Positions 44,188 through 52,715 of a stretch of 64,000 nucleotides of DNA are shown here, piece after piece; position 1 is the stretch's first letter; every line of letters starts with the position of its first letter. This stretch comes from Paraflavisolibacter caeni. Its GTDB lineage: Bacteria > Bacteroidota > Bacteroidia > Chitinophagales > Chitinophagaceae. Under the pieces are notes generated by a model. That model did not search any database. It was given only the letters and a program-made list of their open reading frames with translations, and had not been told where the DNA came from. The position numbers and the translations under genes are program-made. The stretch is taken from contig NZ_JAOTIF010000003.1 of assembly GCF_025628885.1 (NCBI RefSeq), positions 1 through 64,000 on the forward strand, written 5' to 3'.

Positions 44188-45585
44188 TTATTTATTATTC
44201 TTCCAGAAAAGCTCTATTTCTTCCAGAGTTTTACCTTTTGTTTCAGGGATTTTTTTCCATGAAAGGTAGAATGCATATAAACTGAATAATGCAAAAACCA
44301 GGAAAGTAATTGATGCTCCCACATTGTGCAACATTAATGGGAAGAATTGTCCTACGACCCAATTAGCGATCCATAAGCTAATTGTTGAAATGGCTACAGC
44401 TTCGCCCCGCATTTTTGTAGGGAAGATTTCAGTAATCACAACCCAGGTTACTGGGCCAAAAGAAAAGGCGAAACATGCTATGAACAATACAATAGGTACC
44501 AATACCAATTGAGATGTAATATTTAGTGCAAAAAACAAGGCAGCCAGCAATAATGATAATACTGCACCGCCTATTCCCCATTGTAACAGGGGTTTCCTGC
44601 CTTTTTTATCAATCATGTAGATTGCAACAAAAGTAAACAGTGTATTTACAATACCTATGGTTACCTGACCACCCAACGCCTCGCCTAATTGAAAACCTGC
44701 TTTTTCTAAAATAGAAGGCCCGTAATAAATAATTGCATTGATGCCACTAAACTGGGATAAGGCAGCAAGAAGAATTCCAATAAAGATTGGTTTTTTCATG
44801 TTTCCATTAAAGACGCTCCATTTATTGGTCTCTGTTGTCTCACTTTGCAGAGAAGCTTGAATCCCATTGATTTCAGTGTTTGCTTGTTGTGCGTTGAGAA
44901 TCTTAGTTAATACCTGTTTTGCTTCATCTGTTCTTTTCTTCATTGCCAGCCATCGCGGGCTTTCAGGAATAAAGGCAATCATTACAACGAAAATGAGTGC
45001 CGGGATGATACCTGCAGCAAACATGCCCCGCCAAAACTCCTGATGAAATAATAATTGCTGCCAGTCAATATGTGAATTGCTACTATTATGAGCATAAGAC
45101 TGGATGGTTGCATTTGAAAAATATGCCAGAAGGATGCCAATGGTAATTGCCAACTGGTAATATGTTACCAGTTTACCCCTGATATGAGAAGGAGCAAGTT
45201 CGGCTATATACATCGGACAGATAACGGACGCTACTCCAATTCCCAGTCCCCCAATCAATCTGAAGACAATTAAAAAGAACGCGTCCGGTGCAAATGCGCA
45301 GCCAATGGCAGAAATGCCAAATAACAGGGCTGATAAAAGCATGACCTTTTTACGCCCCCAACGATCGCCCAGCCAACCACTTATGGCTACACCAGCAATA
45401 GAGCCCAGCAAAGCAGAGCTTACATACCACCCTTCCATAAGCGCACTCAAATTGTACTGTTGTTTAACAGAAGCAATTGTGCCTGAGATAACAGCTGTAT
45501 CAAAACCGAATAAAAAGCCTCCCAGGGTTGCGGTTATGGTAATTAAAGCCAGAAAGCGTGTGTTTACACTTGAGGTATTTTGCAT
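44188..45585 (-). CDS. MFS sugar porter (XylE/GLUT-like)
   Basis: Inner-membrane sugar:proton symporter of the sugar porter family, 465 residues with about 12 helices. Landmarks are GGFLFGFDTAVISG in helix 1, GWLGDRWGRKKVM, RLIGGLGIGVASVICPMYIAELAP, PESPRWL, and the second-half QFSGINAIIYYGPSI and DKKGRKPLL. The ATG at 45585 is used; upstream codons overlap the preceding gene. Its start follows the stop of the ROK-PMI fusion by a single base (TAATATG), so the genes are co-transcribed. Pairing with a kinase-isomerase for mannose makes mannose the best guess; glucose, galactose or xylose are alternatives. Confidence 0.92.
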   Translation of the reverse strand: MQNTSSVNTRFLALITITATLGGFLFGFDTAVISGTIASVKQQYNLSALMEGWYVSSALLGSIAGVAISGWLGDRWGRKKVMLLSALLFGISAIGCAFAPDAFFLIVFRLIGGLGIGVASVICPMYIAELAPSHIRGKLVTYYQLAITIGILLAYFSNATIQSYAHNSSNSHIDWQQLLFHQEFWRGMFAAGIIPALIFVVMIAFIPESPRWLAMKKRTDEAKQVLTKILNAQQANTEINGIQASLQSETTETNKWSVFNGNMKKPIFIGILLAALSQFSGINAIIYYGPSILEKAGFQLGEALGGQVTIGIVNTLFTFVAIYMIDKKGRKPLLQWGIGGAVLSLLLAALFFALNITSQLVLVPIVLFIACFAFSFGPVTWVVITEIFPTKMRGEAVAISTISLWIANWVVGQFFPLMLHNVGASITFLVFALFSLYAFYLSWKKIPETKGKTLEEIELFWKNNK

Positions 45586-45586
45586 A

Positions 45587-48298
45587 TTAGTTTTGATTAG
45601 ATGTACAAGATTCATTTTTTACATACGCTACCAGCAAATATGCTTTTCCTCCCTTTTGATTGAGTACTTTGTATTCCTGAACTGATGCAGGGATAATAAA
45701 TGTCTCAGCGTATTTGAAGACAGTTGTTTTGCCATTAACTATTACTTCAATTTCTTCGCCTTCTACCAACATGCAACAATGGCATTGTCCATTGGTCTTA
45801 ATGGTTGTATCATTTGTAAACTCGTACCTGTCTACGGTATAGAAATGTTCCGGATGGGTAGGAAGTTTGACTACTCTGCCTTCATTCCATTCTTTAATTA
45901 CTTTAGGGTGGGAGATCAGGTTTGAGCTGACATAGTCGCCTTTACGGTCAAAGTATAAATTGTTAAAGGCATGCTCGATATTTATAGGTCTTGGTTGGCC
46001 GTTCAGGTCTAAGCGAAGCCAGTCGTACATCTTAAAAGTAAAGATGTACGGCGTACTGCTTATTTCAAGCACTAAGTTATTTTTACCTGAAGCATGAACA
46101 GTACCGTTGGGTATTAAGAATAAGTCGTGTTTTTGAGCAGTGAAAGACTGCACATATTCTTCAACTTTGATTTCCTCGTTGTTTTTCTGGGCGTTTATCA
46201 GCGCTGATTTAAATTTAGAAGGTTCAATGTCATCCTGAAAACCCAAGTATACTTTTGCATCATCTGCGCAATCCAAAATGTAATAGGTCTCATCCTGTGT
46301 AAAGTTTTCGCCGAATTTTTCTTTAATATAATTGGTACGTGGGTGGCATTGTATGGAAAGATTACCGCCATCGAACGTATCCAGGAAGTCAAAACGGATC
46401 GGGAACTCTGTGCCAAATCTTTCAGCTGCTTTACCTAATAGACTTACTTTATTATAGTATAAGAGAAAGTCGAAAGATACTTCGAGCAAAGTATTATTAT
46501 TTTCAAGAACGATGCCGTTTTCGGGGGTTATTAATTCAAATGACCAGGCATAGTTCACTTCATCTTGTCTAAGGCCTGTCAATTTCTTTTTCATCCACTG
46601 TCCGCCCCAGACACCGGCTTCAAACCAAGGCCTTGCTCTTATGGCTTGTTGCAACATTTGGTTTAATGCACTTCTGAAATCGTTGCCAGCCATCCAGGTA
46701 ATATCATCTATTCGTTGTTCGTCAACTATGATATCCATTGAAGGGAGCAATTGCTGTTTGTGTATATTCAAAACTGGCCAATCAACAAAATAAAAACGTT
46801 TGTAAGACTGGGTGTTTTCTGTAGTTTTTGTAGTGCCTAGATTGGTTATGCTTTTGGCACGCATCCGGTATTGAATTTCATTTTTGGGCACGTCCAAATA
46901 AATCAATAATCCATCCCAGTTGGCCAATGATGCTCCTGTGCCATAAAGAATACACATATCCGCTGATGTATCTTGTTGCAGGAGGGAGAGTTTATTAATA
47001 TCAAAGAAATCAATTAGGTTGCCCGTATAACGTTTGCCAAAAACCGGATCGTTTCCATTCATATTTTCCGCAATCATTTCATCAATAACATCTTCCGGTT
47101 TGAGGCATGATGTAATATCATACCATAAAGGTTTGATCCCTTCTGCAACCAAAGCAGCATGTAATTGTGCCCTGAAGTGATTCCAAAGTACCCCGGAGTA
47201 GCCATCTATGATTACAGTTTTTTGGAATCCCATACTTTTTGCAAGTGAGGTAAACCCTCTTTCAATCTTTTGATTGGATAACTCGAACGCAGGAAAAATG
47301 TCATATTCTGTCTGTCCGTTGCTTGTTTTCTGAACAGGCAGTAAAGGCTGAGAAGTTTTTCTTAGTGATTGGCTATTCATTTGTTTATTGTGTATTGTTT
47401 TTTCTTTAGCAAGTATTGCAGCTCCTGTTATAATGTGTGTTTCTGTTTCTCCAGCTATCAATACTTCTGTATTGTTATATAAATTAGAGAGGGTATTTTG
47501 GAAGCCTTCGCCAAATAAATTCCAGGCTTTGGCAATATTCCCGCCAATGATCAATATGTTACATTCAAATTTTGCAAGCCAGGGATGCAGGAAGTTTGCA
47601 AGGTTTTCTCCAAATTGAATAAAAATATTTCTAGCTTCTGCGTCGTGCGCCGCAAGAAGTGCCAATTCCTTAACTGATGATATGGTCTTGCCTGTTTCAG
47701 CCTGGTAGGTATTCAGGAACCATCGAGTTGAAAAATAGTCATCAGCTATTGAATCTTTAAAACGTTCGCAGTAAAATGCACCTGCGGAGGGGATATTATC
47801 ATGTTGTTCTATCAATTTGCCATCTTGAATAAATGCAGATCCAAAGCCGGTGCCTAATGTAAGGCAGATAACATTTCCTGATTCAGCCTTGAAGTGATGG
47901 CAAGCTCCAACTGCAAAACAATGTGCATCATTTACAAAATGTACTTCACTATCCTTAGGCAGAAGGGAAAAGGTCTTTAATGCTTCTGCCATATTCAAAC
48001 CAAACAAGTTGCTAAACTTTCCACCTACACCATGTATTTCACTAATGCCCTGGACATAATTGAAAGGGCCAGGCATTGCAATGCCAACAGATAAAGATTC
48101 CTGTGTTTCTATTGCCAGTTCTGTGATTACAGAACAGAGGGTTTGAACGATTGAAACTGCGTCAGCATTTGAATCAAGTGATTTGTGAATGATGGATTCA
48201 TTGCTGTTGTTTGTTTCAGATGTTTTCACCAATGCACCGGAGATGTGGCTCCCGCCTACATCAATGCCGATTTGATACTGATTACTAATTGATGACAT
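45587..48298 (-). CDS. ROK sugar kinase fused to class I mannose-6-phosphate isomerase
   Basis: Cytoplasmic fusion of 903 residues. Residues 8-300 form a ROK kinase with phosphate loop GIDVGGSHISG at 11-21, catalytic Asp124 in FVNDAH and LTLGTGFGS; the cysteine-rich zinc motif of ROK kinases is absent. Residues about 340-520 form a middle domain (VIIDGYSGVLWNHFRAQL) resembling the N-terminal part of long Bacteroidota PMI proteins. From about 555 comes class I PMI, with VWGGQWMK, IQCHPRTNY (Gln650, His652) and PNGTVHASG (His735) as zinc ligands. It would phosphorylate mannose and convert it to fructose 6-phosphate, using the product of the mannosidases. GntR gene lies 42 bases upstream. Confidence 0.88.
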   Translation of the reverse strand: MSSISNQYQIGIDVGGSHISGALVKTSETNNSNESIIHKSLDSNADAVSIVQTLCSVITELAIETQESLSVGIAMPGPFNYVQGISEIHGVGGKFSNLFGLNMAEALKTFSLLPKDSEVHFVNDAHCFAVGACHHFKAESGNVICLTLGTGFGSAFIQDGKLIEQHDNIPSAGAFYCERFKDSIADDYFSTRWFLNTYQAETGKTISSVKELALLAAHDAEARNIFIQFGENLANFLHPWLAKFECNILIIGGNIAKAWNLFGEGFQNTLSNLYNNTEVLIAGETETHIITGAAILAKEKTIHNKQMNSQSLRKTSQPLLPVQKTSNGQTEYDIFPAFELSNQKIERGFTSLAKSMGFQKTVIIDGYSGVLWNHFRAQLHAALVAEGIKPLWYDITSCLKPEDVIDEMIAENMNGNDPVFGKRYTGNLIDFFDINKLSLLQQDTSADMCILYGTGASLANWDGLLIYLDVPKNEIQYRMRAKSITNLGTTKTTENTQSYKRFYFVDWPVLNIHKQQLLPSMDIIVDEQRIDDITWMAGNDFRSALNQMLQQAIRARPWFEAGVWGGQWMKKKLTGLRQDEVNYAWSFELITPENGIVLENNNTLLEVSFDFLLYYNKVSLLGKAAERFGTEFPIRFDFLDTFDGGNLSIQCHPRTNYIKEKFGENFTQDETYYILDCADDAKVYLGFQDDIEPSKFKSALINAQKNNEEIKVEEYVQSFTAQKHDLFLIPNGTVHASGKNNLVLEISSTPYIFTFKMYDWLRLDLNGQPRPINIEHAFNNLYFDRKGDYVSSNLISHPKVIKEWNEGRVVKLPTHPEHFYTVDRYEFTNDTTIKTNGQCHCCMLVEGEEIEVIVNGKTTVFKYAETFIIPASVQEYKVLNQKGGKAYLLVAYVKNESCTSNQN

Positions 48299-48340
48299 GT
48301 TTAATTATTTCAAGGATATATAATGCAGTTTTGAGTTCGG

Positions 48341-49093
48341 TTAAAGCTCTCTTTTAATTTCAATGCTATAGGTAAACCAATCGCTTCTGTAGTAACAAAC
48401 ATTATATTCAATTGGGCGTTTGCCAGCATCTAACACTAAGCGTTTCCGTTCTAAAACAGGTTCACCTTTTTTTATTTTTAAAATATCAGCAATTCTTTGT
48501 GTGGCTGCAATAGCCCGTATTTCTTCCCTGGATATCAAGGGCACAATATGAAACTCTTCATCCAGCATTTCATATAATGGCTTTTCGAAATCTTCATTTC
48601 CTGTCAGGCCAATCCGTGGGTGAAACCATGATTCGAAATATACCATTGGATTTTTGCCTGTGCTGCGTATACGTTGAAGATATACTAACTGAGTGTCTTC
48701 TTTGATGTCTAAAAAGCCTTCCACTAATTTTGTGGCTTTTTTCATTTCGGCCTTTAATAGAAGGTTATGAAACGGAATGCCTTTGTCTTCCATCTCATGT
48801 GTAAAGCTGACCCAATTACTGAGGTTTGTTGAAATTTTTTTATCTGTAACCCTTGTTCCGCTTCGCTTTTTTCTTTCCAGCAATCCCTCATTGACGAGCT
48901 TATCAATAGCCTGCCGCAATGTGTTACGTGAAATGCCCCAACGTTTGGCCAGATCAGTTTCCTTAGGAAACAACTGCCCTTTTCTGTATTCCGGACTTTT
49001 CACAAGCAATCTAAGTTTCTCTTCAGCCTGCCGGTGTAATGGCCGTTCATCATTATGATCTAAAAGTGGTATTTTGTTCATATGTTCGAACAT
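48341..49093 (-). CDS. GntR-family regulator with UTRA domain (HutC type)
   Basis: Cytoplasmic transcription factor of 250 residues. The N-terminal winged helix (residues about 15-85) contains FPKETDLAKRWGISRNTLRQAID and the wing RKKRSGTRV. The UTRA effector domain follows (LVYLQRIRSTGKNPMVYFESWF to YYRSDWFTYSIEI). UTRA regulators of this group often sense sugar phosphates such as GlcN-6-P, so the neighbouring kinase-isomerase and porter are probable targets. ATGs at 49093 and 49081 are both possible starts; a palindrome at 49081-49094 overlaps them and may be its operator. Confidence 0.9.
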   Translation of the reverse strand: MFEHMNKIPLLDHNDERPLHRQAEEKLRLLVKSPEYRKGQLFPKETDLAKRWGISRNTLRQAIDKLVNEGLLERKKRSGTRVTDKKISTNLSNWVSFTHEMEDKGIPFHNLLLKAEMKKATKLVEGFLDIKEDTQLVYLQRIRSTGKNPMVYFESWFHPRIGLTGNEDFEKPLYEMLDEEFHIVPLISREEIRAIAATQRIADILKIKKGEPVLERKRLVLDAGKRPIEYNVCYYRSDWFTYSIEIKREL

Positions 49094-49094
49094 A
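49081..49094. promoter_or_regulatory. 14-bp perfect palindrome at the GntR start, candidate operator
   Basis: TATGTTCGAACATA is a perfect palindrome covering the first possible GntR start codon and ending at the second. GntR-type proteins bind short palindromes as dimers, so autoregulation through this site is plausible. The regulator-site link is inference from position. Confidence 0.4.
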
Positions 49095-49502
49095 ATGCGT
49101 AAAAGTATCGATTTCTCTTGTAGGTATAAAATTTAAAACTTTACTATTTCCTGAGGTCAATTAATTTTAATATTTTCTTTTAATGATCTGAGTAAAAACT
49201 GAATTAGTTAAAATTCCTGTATTGCTTTTAATGACTCCATGGACCACGTATTCTTCAATATGTTGTGTAATAAATTTTGTGCATACGATTGTGCAATTGT
49301 TAAACGGGGGTGATATTTATTTTTATGTATACTTAAATAAGCTGACCATAGTTCAAAAAGTGGTTCGTTTTCCCTGGCATGCAATAATAAAGTAGAAGGA
49401 AAACTTTTTATGTGATGATTATTTAGCTGAGCGGGAATTTAAAATAGAAGTGTGTTGAGCTTGTTTTACATTCATAATTATTCACTTGATATCGGATTTC
49501 TG
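49095..49502. other. Divergent intergenic region between GntR and sulfatase
   Basis: About 400 AT-rich bases with no accepted gene. It contains a direct repeat TTGTGCA at 49277-49283 and 49289-49295, spaced 12 bases start to start. It must carry promoters for the leftward GntR operon and the rightward sulfatase, but no clear TAnnTTTG element was found. Confidence 0.4.
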
Positions 49503-51029
49503 ATGAAAAAGTATTGCATTTTGTTTTTTCTTTTGTTCGGAACACTGTTCATATGGGGACAAACCAAGCCTAATGTTATCTTCATTTACGCGGATGACCT
49601 GGGGTATGGAGACCTGAGTTGCTATGGGGCTACGAAGATTGCCACGCCTCACCTGGATAAGCTGGCAAAGCAGGGTATTCGTTTCACCAATGGCCATACT
49701 ACTTCTGCAACTTGTACACCCTCTCGCTATGCATTAATGACAGGCAGTTATCCCTGGCGCCAACAGGGCACAGGCATACTGCCCGGAGATGCCGCCCTGA
49801 TCATTCCAACAGACAAAACTACATTGCCCTACCTCTTTCAAAAGGCAGGCTATAAAACCGGTATTGTAGGCAAGTGGCACCTAGGCTTAGGAGATGCGGT
49901 GGAAAAGAACTGGAATAACGACATCATGCCTGGACCTAATGAAGTAGGTTTTGATTATTCCTTTATTTTCCCGGCCACAGCCGACCGCGTGCCAAGTGTT
50001 TTCCTGGAAAATCATAGGGTATTGGCATTGGATAGTACTGATCCTATCCAGGTAAGCTATAGTAAGCAGGTAGGAAATGATCCAACCGGCAAAGACCATC
50101 CAGAACTCTTGAAGATGAAAGCATCGCCTGGTCATGGGCATGATCAGACCATCGTTAATGGGATAGGACGTATCGGTTATATGAGCGGGGGTACCAAAGC
50201 AAGATGGACTGATGAAGAAGTGCCGCTTACCTTTTTGAAAAAAGCGAAAGACTTCATAGAGGAGAATAAGAACAAACCTTTCTTTCTTTACTATGCACTA
50301 ACAGAGCCGCATGTGCCCCGCATGCCGTCTACTATTTTCAAGGATAAAAGTGGATTGGGCTACAGAGGGGATGTGATCCTGCAACTCGATTGGGCAGTTG
50401 GAGAGATCATGAAGCAATTACAACTGTTAGGCATTTCAAAGAACACGATGATTATTTTCAGTAGTGACAACGGCCCTGTGCTGGATGATGGCTACCAGGA
50501 TGAAGCTGTTACCAGGCAAAACGGTCATTTGCCCGCTGGTCCACTGCGGGGTGGTAAGTATAGTGCCTTTGAAGGAGGCACAAGGGTGCCCTGGATCGTT
50601 TGCTGGCCGGGTACTATTCAACCCTCCGTATCCGACGCGCTGGTTTGTCAGGTTGACCTGCTGGCTTCTTTTTCAAAGTTGTTAGGCCAATCCCTTGCAG
50701 CTTCTGACGCACCCGATAGTTATGACATCAGTAATGCTTTGCTGGGAAAAACAAAGCAGGGTAGGTGCGTGCTGGTTCAGCAAGGCGGTGCGCTATCTAT
50801 TGTAAAGGACAATTGGAAATATATTGTGCCAAATGGTAATCATTCTTTCGATAAATTAACAGGGATTGAAACAGGTAGTGCGCCTGTTCCCCAATTATAT
50901 GATCTCAGTAAGGACATAGGCGAGCAGGTAAACCTGGCAGAAAGTTACCCGGAAAAAGTTAAGGAGCTATCGCAATTGCTGCAGCAGATAAAGGAAGCTG
51001 GAAGGAGTAGGGTAGCTATTGGTAGATAA
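49503..51029 (+). CDS. Family S1 sulfatase (arylsulfatase A type)
   Basis: Exported sulfatase of 508 residues from the ATG that starts the signal peptide (MKKYCILFFLLFGTLFIWGQ); the frame is open 17 codons further upstream without one. The calcium ligands are Asp31-Asp32 in YADDLGYGD, and CTPSRYALMTG has Cys71, the residue converted to formylglycine. VGKWHLGLG and SSDNGP are further active-site segments. It hydrolyses sulfate esters of sugars or aryl compounds; the substrate cannot be read. Next to the glycan locus, sulfated GlcNAc or Gal of glycoprotein glycans is a possible target. It requires an anaerobic sulfatase-maturating enzyme, not seen here. Confidence 0.92.
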   Translation: MKKYCILFFLLFGTLFIWGQTKPNVIFIYADDLGYGDLSCYGATKIATPHLDKLAKQGIRFTNGHTTSATCTPSRYALMTGSYPWRQQGTGILPGDAALIIPTDKTTLPYLFQKAGYKTGIVGKWHLGLGDAVEKNWNNDIMPGPNEVGFDYSFIFPATADRVPSVFLENHRVLALDSTDPIQVSYSKQVGNDPTGKDHPELLKMKASPGHGHDQTIVNGIGRIGYMSGGTKARWTDEEVPLTFLKKAKDFIEENKNKPFFLYYALTEPHVPRMPSTIFKDKSGLGYRGDVILQLDWAVGEIMKQLQLLGISKNTMIIFSSDNGPVLDDGYQDEAVTRQNGHLPAGPLRGGKYSAFEGGTRVPWIVCWPGTIQPSVSDALVCQVDLLASFSKLLGQSLAASDAPDSYDISNALLGKTKQGRCVLVQQGGALSIVKDNWKYIVPNGNHSFDKLTGIETGSAPVPQLYDLSKDIGEQVNLAESYPEKVKELSQLLQQIKEAGRSRVAIGR

Positions 51030-51244
51030 ACTACCGTTTAGGAACGAAGGTGGCATACTGTTGTCATACTCTAGGTATACTGATGGTATGCTTCAAGTAT
51101 ACTTGATCTACGAAGGATCCCTACTTGAAAGCTGGAGGTGAAAAGGACAAAAGCGGTCATTTCCTGCCATTTCATGCCAAATCGGCCATAAGGTTTTTGG
51201 TTGTGGGTGGGGTGGAGTAGCTTTAGGGGGTAAATGGATGAGCA
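51030..51244. repeat. Region with repeated TATAC-like motifs and a palindrome
   Basis: 215 bases between the sulfatase and the basic protein. Near 51051-51107, CATACTG, CATACTC, GGTATACTG, GGTATGC and AGTATACTT recur within 60 bases, and TCAAGTATACTTGA at 51093-51106 is a perfect 14-bp palindrome. This resembles a cluster of protein-binding sites or a small hairpin. Confidence 0.3.
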
Positions 51245-51847
51245 ATGAAACAGGTCTATATCAATAGTAAAGAAAGGGTGGTGATCAAGGATGGTAAGCA
51301 GGTACCTAGACTCTTGTTGGGCATGATCCGGGGCTCGATTGGGAAGTGCTTTGTGGTGAAGCATTATAGGGGGAACAAGAAAAAGAAGTGGAAAAAAAGG
51401 ATCGTGATCACCAAGTACCCGGATATGAGTGGGATTGTAGCTTCTGAACAGCAAAGGGTAAGGAGGGATCTGTTTAAGGAGGCAGTGGTGTATGCAAGGT
51501 GGATTATTGGGGATGAGGAGCGGAAGAAGGAATTTAGGAAGACATTGCCCCGAAAGAAGCGGAAGCATGTCTACCAGGCGGCCATCCGGTTGTACATGAG
51601 CAGGCAGGGGGATAAGCAGTGGCTGAGGAAGCAGCTGGCGGTGAGGGGGATGATGAGCACGGGCAGAAGGGAAATAGCCGATATGAAAGTGGTGAAGGGG
51701 GAATTGTTCATGGGGAATGCTGGTGGGTTGAAGGGTTATGAGCAGGTGGAAGCCTGGAAGGTGGTGTGGCAGAAAGAGAACGTTGGACTTGGAATTGAAG
51801 ATAGTTGTATGATGAAGGACGATTGTTTAGCGGTATTGCGGATTTAG
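51245..51847 (+). CDS. Basic protein of unknown function
   Basis: A 200-residue strongly basic protein (NKKKKWKKR, PRKKRKH) without signal peptide or membrane helix. The pattern VITKYPDMSGI followed by RRDLFKEAVVYARWIIGDEE resembles short uncharacterised proteins that I recall as frequent in Chitinophagaceae genomes; no function is known to me. The coding strand is unusually rich in G and purines compared with its AT-rich neighbours, suggesting a different origin. A leftward frame at 51071-51568 overlaps it but lacks any recognisable character. Role in the glycan locus is doubtful. Confidence 0.5.
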   Translation: MKQVYINSKERVVIKDGKQVPRLLLGMIRGSIGKCFVVKHYRGNKKKKWKKRIVITKYPDMSGIVASEQQRVRRDLFKEAVVYARWIIGDEERKKEFRKTLPRKKRKHVYQAAIRLYMSRQGDKQWLRKQLAVRGMMSTGRREIADMKVVKGELFMGNAGGLKGYEQVEAWKVVWQKENVGLGIEDSCMMKDDCLAVLRI

Positions 51848-51974
51848 CAGATGGTGTTGAAGCAAATAGGTGGTTTTATTGTTTTCAGTCAAGTATTTAA
51901 CTTGATCCGGGATTTAGAGGATTGGGTGGAAATGGTGTTTTTCGTAGAGGGAGATTTTAATGGAAAATGTATGA

Positions 51975-52715
51975 TCAGGCCTTCCTGGTTTCGAGTAATT
52001 TAAAAAACTGTTCCTGGTAAGTGGTACCAATAGGTATCAACCGGTCTTTTATGTGTATTTGTTGCCGTTCTATGGAATTGATTTTATCTAAGGCTACGAT
52101 AAATGATTTGTGTATTCTAACAAAACGGTTGGGGGGTAAAATCTCTTCCAGTTGTTTCATGACCTGGAGGGTGACAATACGTTGGGTTTTGGTAAAAATA
52201 GAAACATAATTTTTAAGGCCTTCTATATAGAGTATATCATCCAGTTCAACCCTAATCATCTTGGTTTCTACTTTCACAAAAATATAGCCGCCGGTCTCAG
52301 GGTAAAATTTCTGCGATTTGTCAAGGGTCGCGGTAGGATTTTTCAGGTTATAAACTTTTTCTACTGCCCTGTAAAAGCGTTCAAATGAAACAGGTTTCAG
52401 CAGATAGTCAACCACGTTATGTTCATATCCTTCAATGGCATATTCCTGATAGGCAGATGTGATGATCACCATTGCCCTGTTTTGCAACAGTTTCATGAAT
52501 TGTATCCCTGTGATCTGAGGCATCTGAATGTCGAGGAAAATCAGGTCAACCGGCTTTGTTGTAATGCTGAGTAGTGCTTCAAGAGGATTGGTATATGTTT
52601 CGGTCAATTCCAAAAAAGATACCTTGCTGATATGAGTCCGCAGCAATTGAATAGCCAAATGCTCGTCGTCAATTATCATACATTTTAGCATATCAGCACT
52701 TGTTTGTTCGTTCAT
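51975..52715 (-). CDS. LytTR-family response regulator
   Basis: DNA-binding response regulator of 246 residues. The receiver (residues about 11-125) has the acidic pair Asp16-Asp17, phospho-acceptor Asp62 in LIFLDIQMP, the ITSAY switch and LLKP lysine. The LytTR domain (about 145-240) shows YIFVKVETKMIRVELDDILYI and NRFVRIHKSFIV. Its start overlaps the stop of the sensor kinase gene by four bases (ATGA). It is the likely regulator of the divergent SusC/SusD genes to the right. Confidence 0.95.
   Translation of the reverse strand: MNEQTSADMLKCMIIDDEHLAIQLLRTHISKVSFLELTETYTNPLEALLSITTKPVDLIFLDIQMPQITGIQFMKLLQNRAMVIITSAYQEYAIEGYEHNVVDYLLKPVSFERFYRAVEKVYNLKNPTATLDKSQKFYPETGGYIFVKVETKMIRVELDDILYIEGLKNYVSIFTKTQRIVTLQVMKQLEEILPPNRFVRIHKSFIVALDKINSIERQQIHIKDRLIPIGTTYQEQFFKLLETRKA

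Noticed and set aside
51071-51568. 165-codon leftward frame opposite the basic protein
   Set aside because: Its proline- and leucine-rich translation mirrors the purine-rich opposite strand; no domain is visible, and the rightward frame has family-like motifs.
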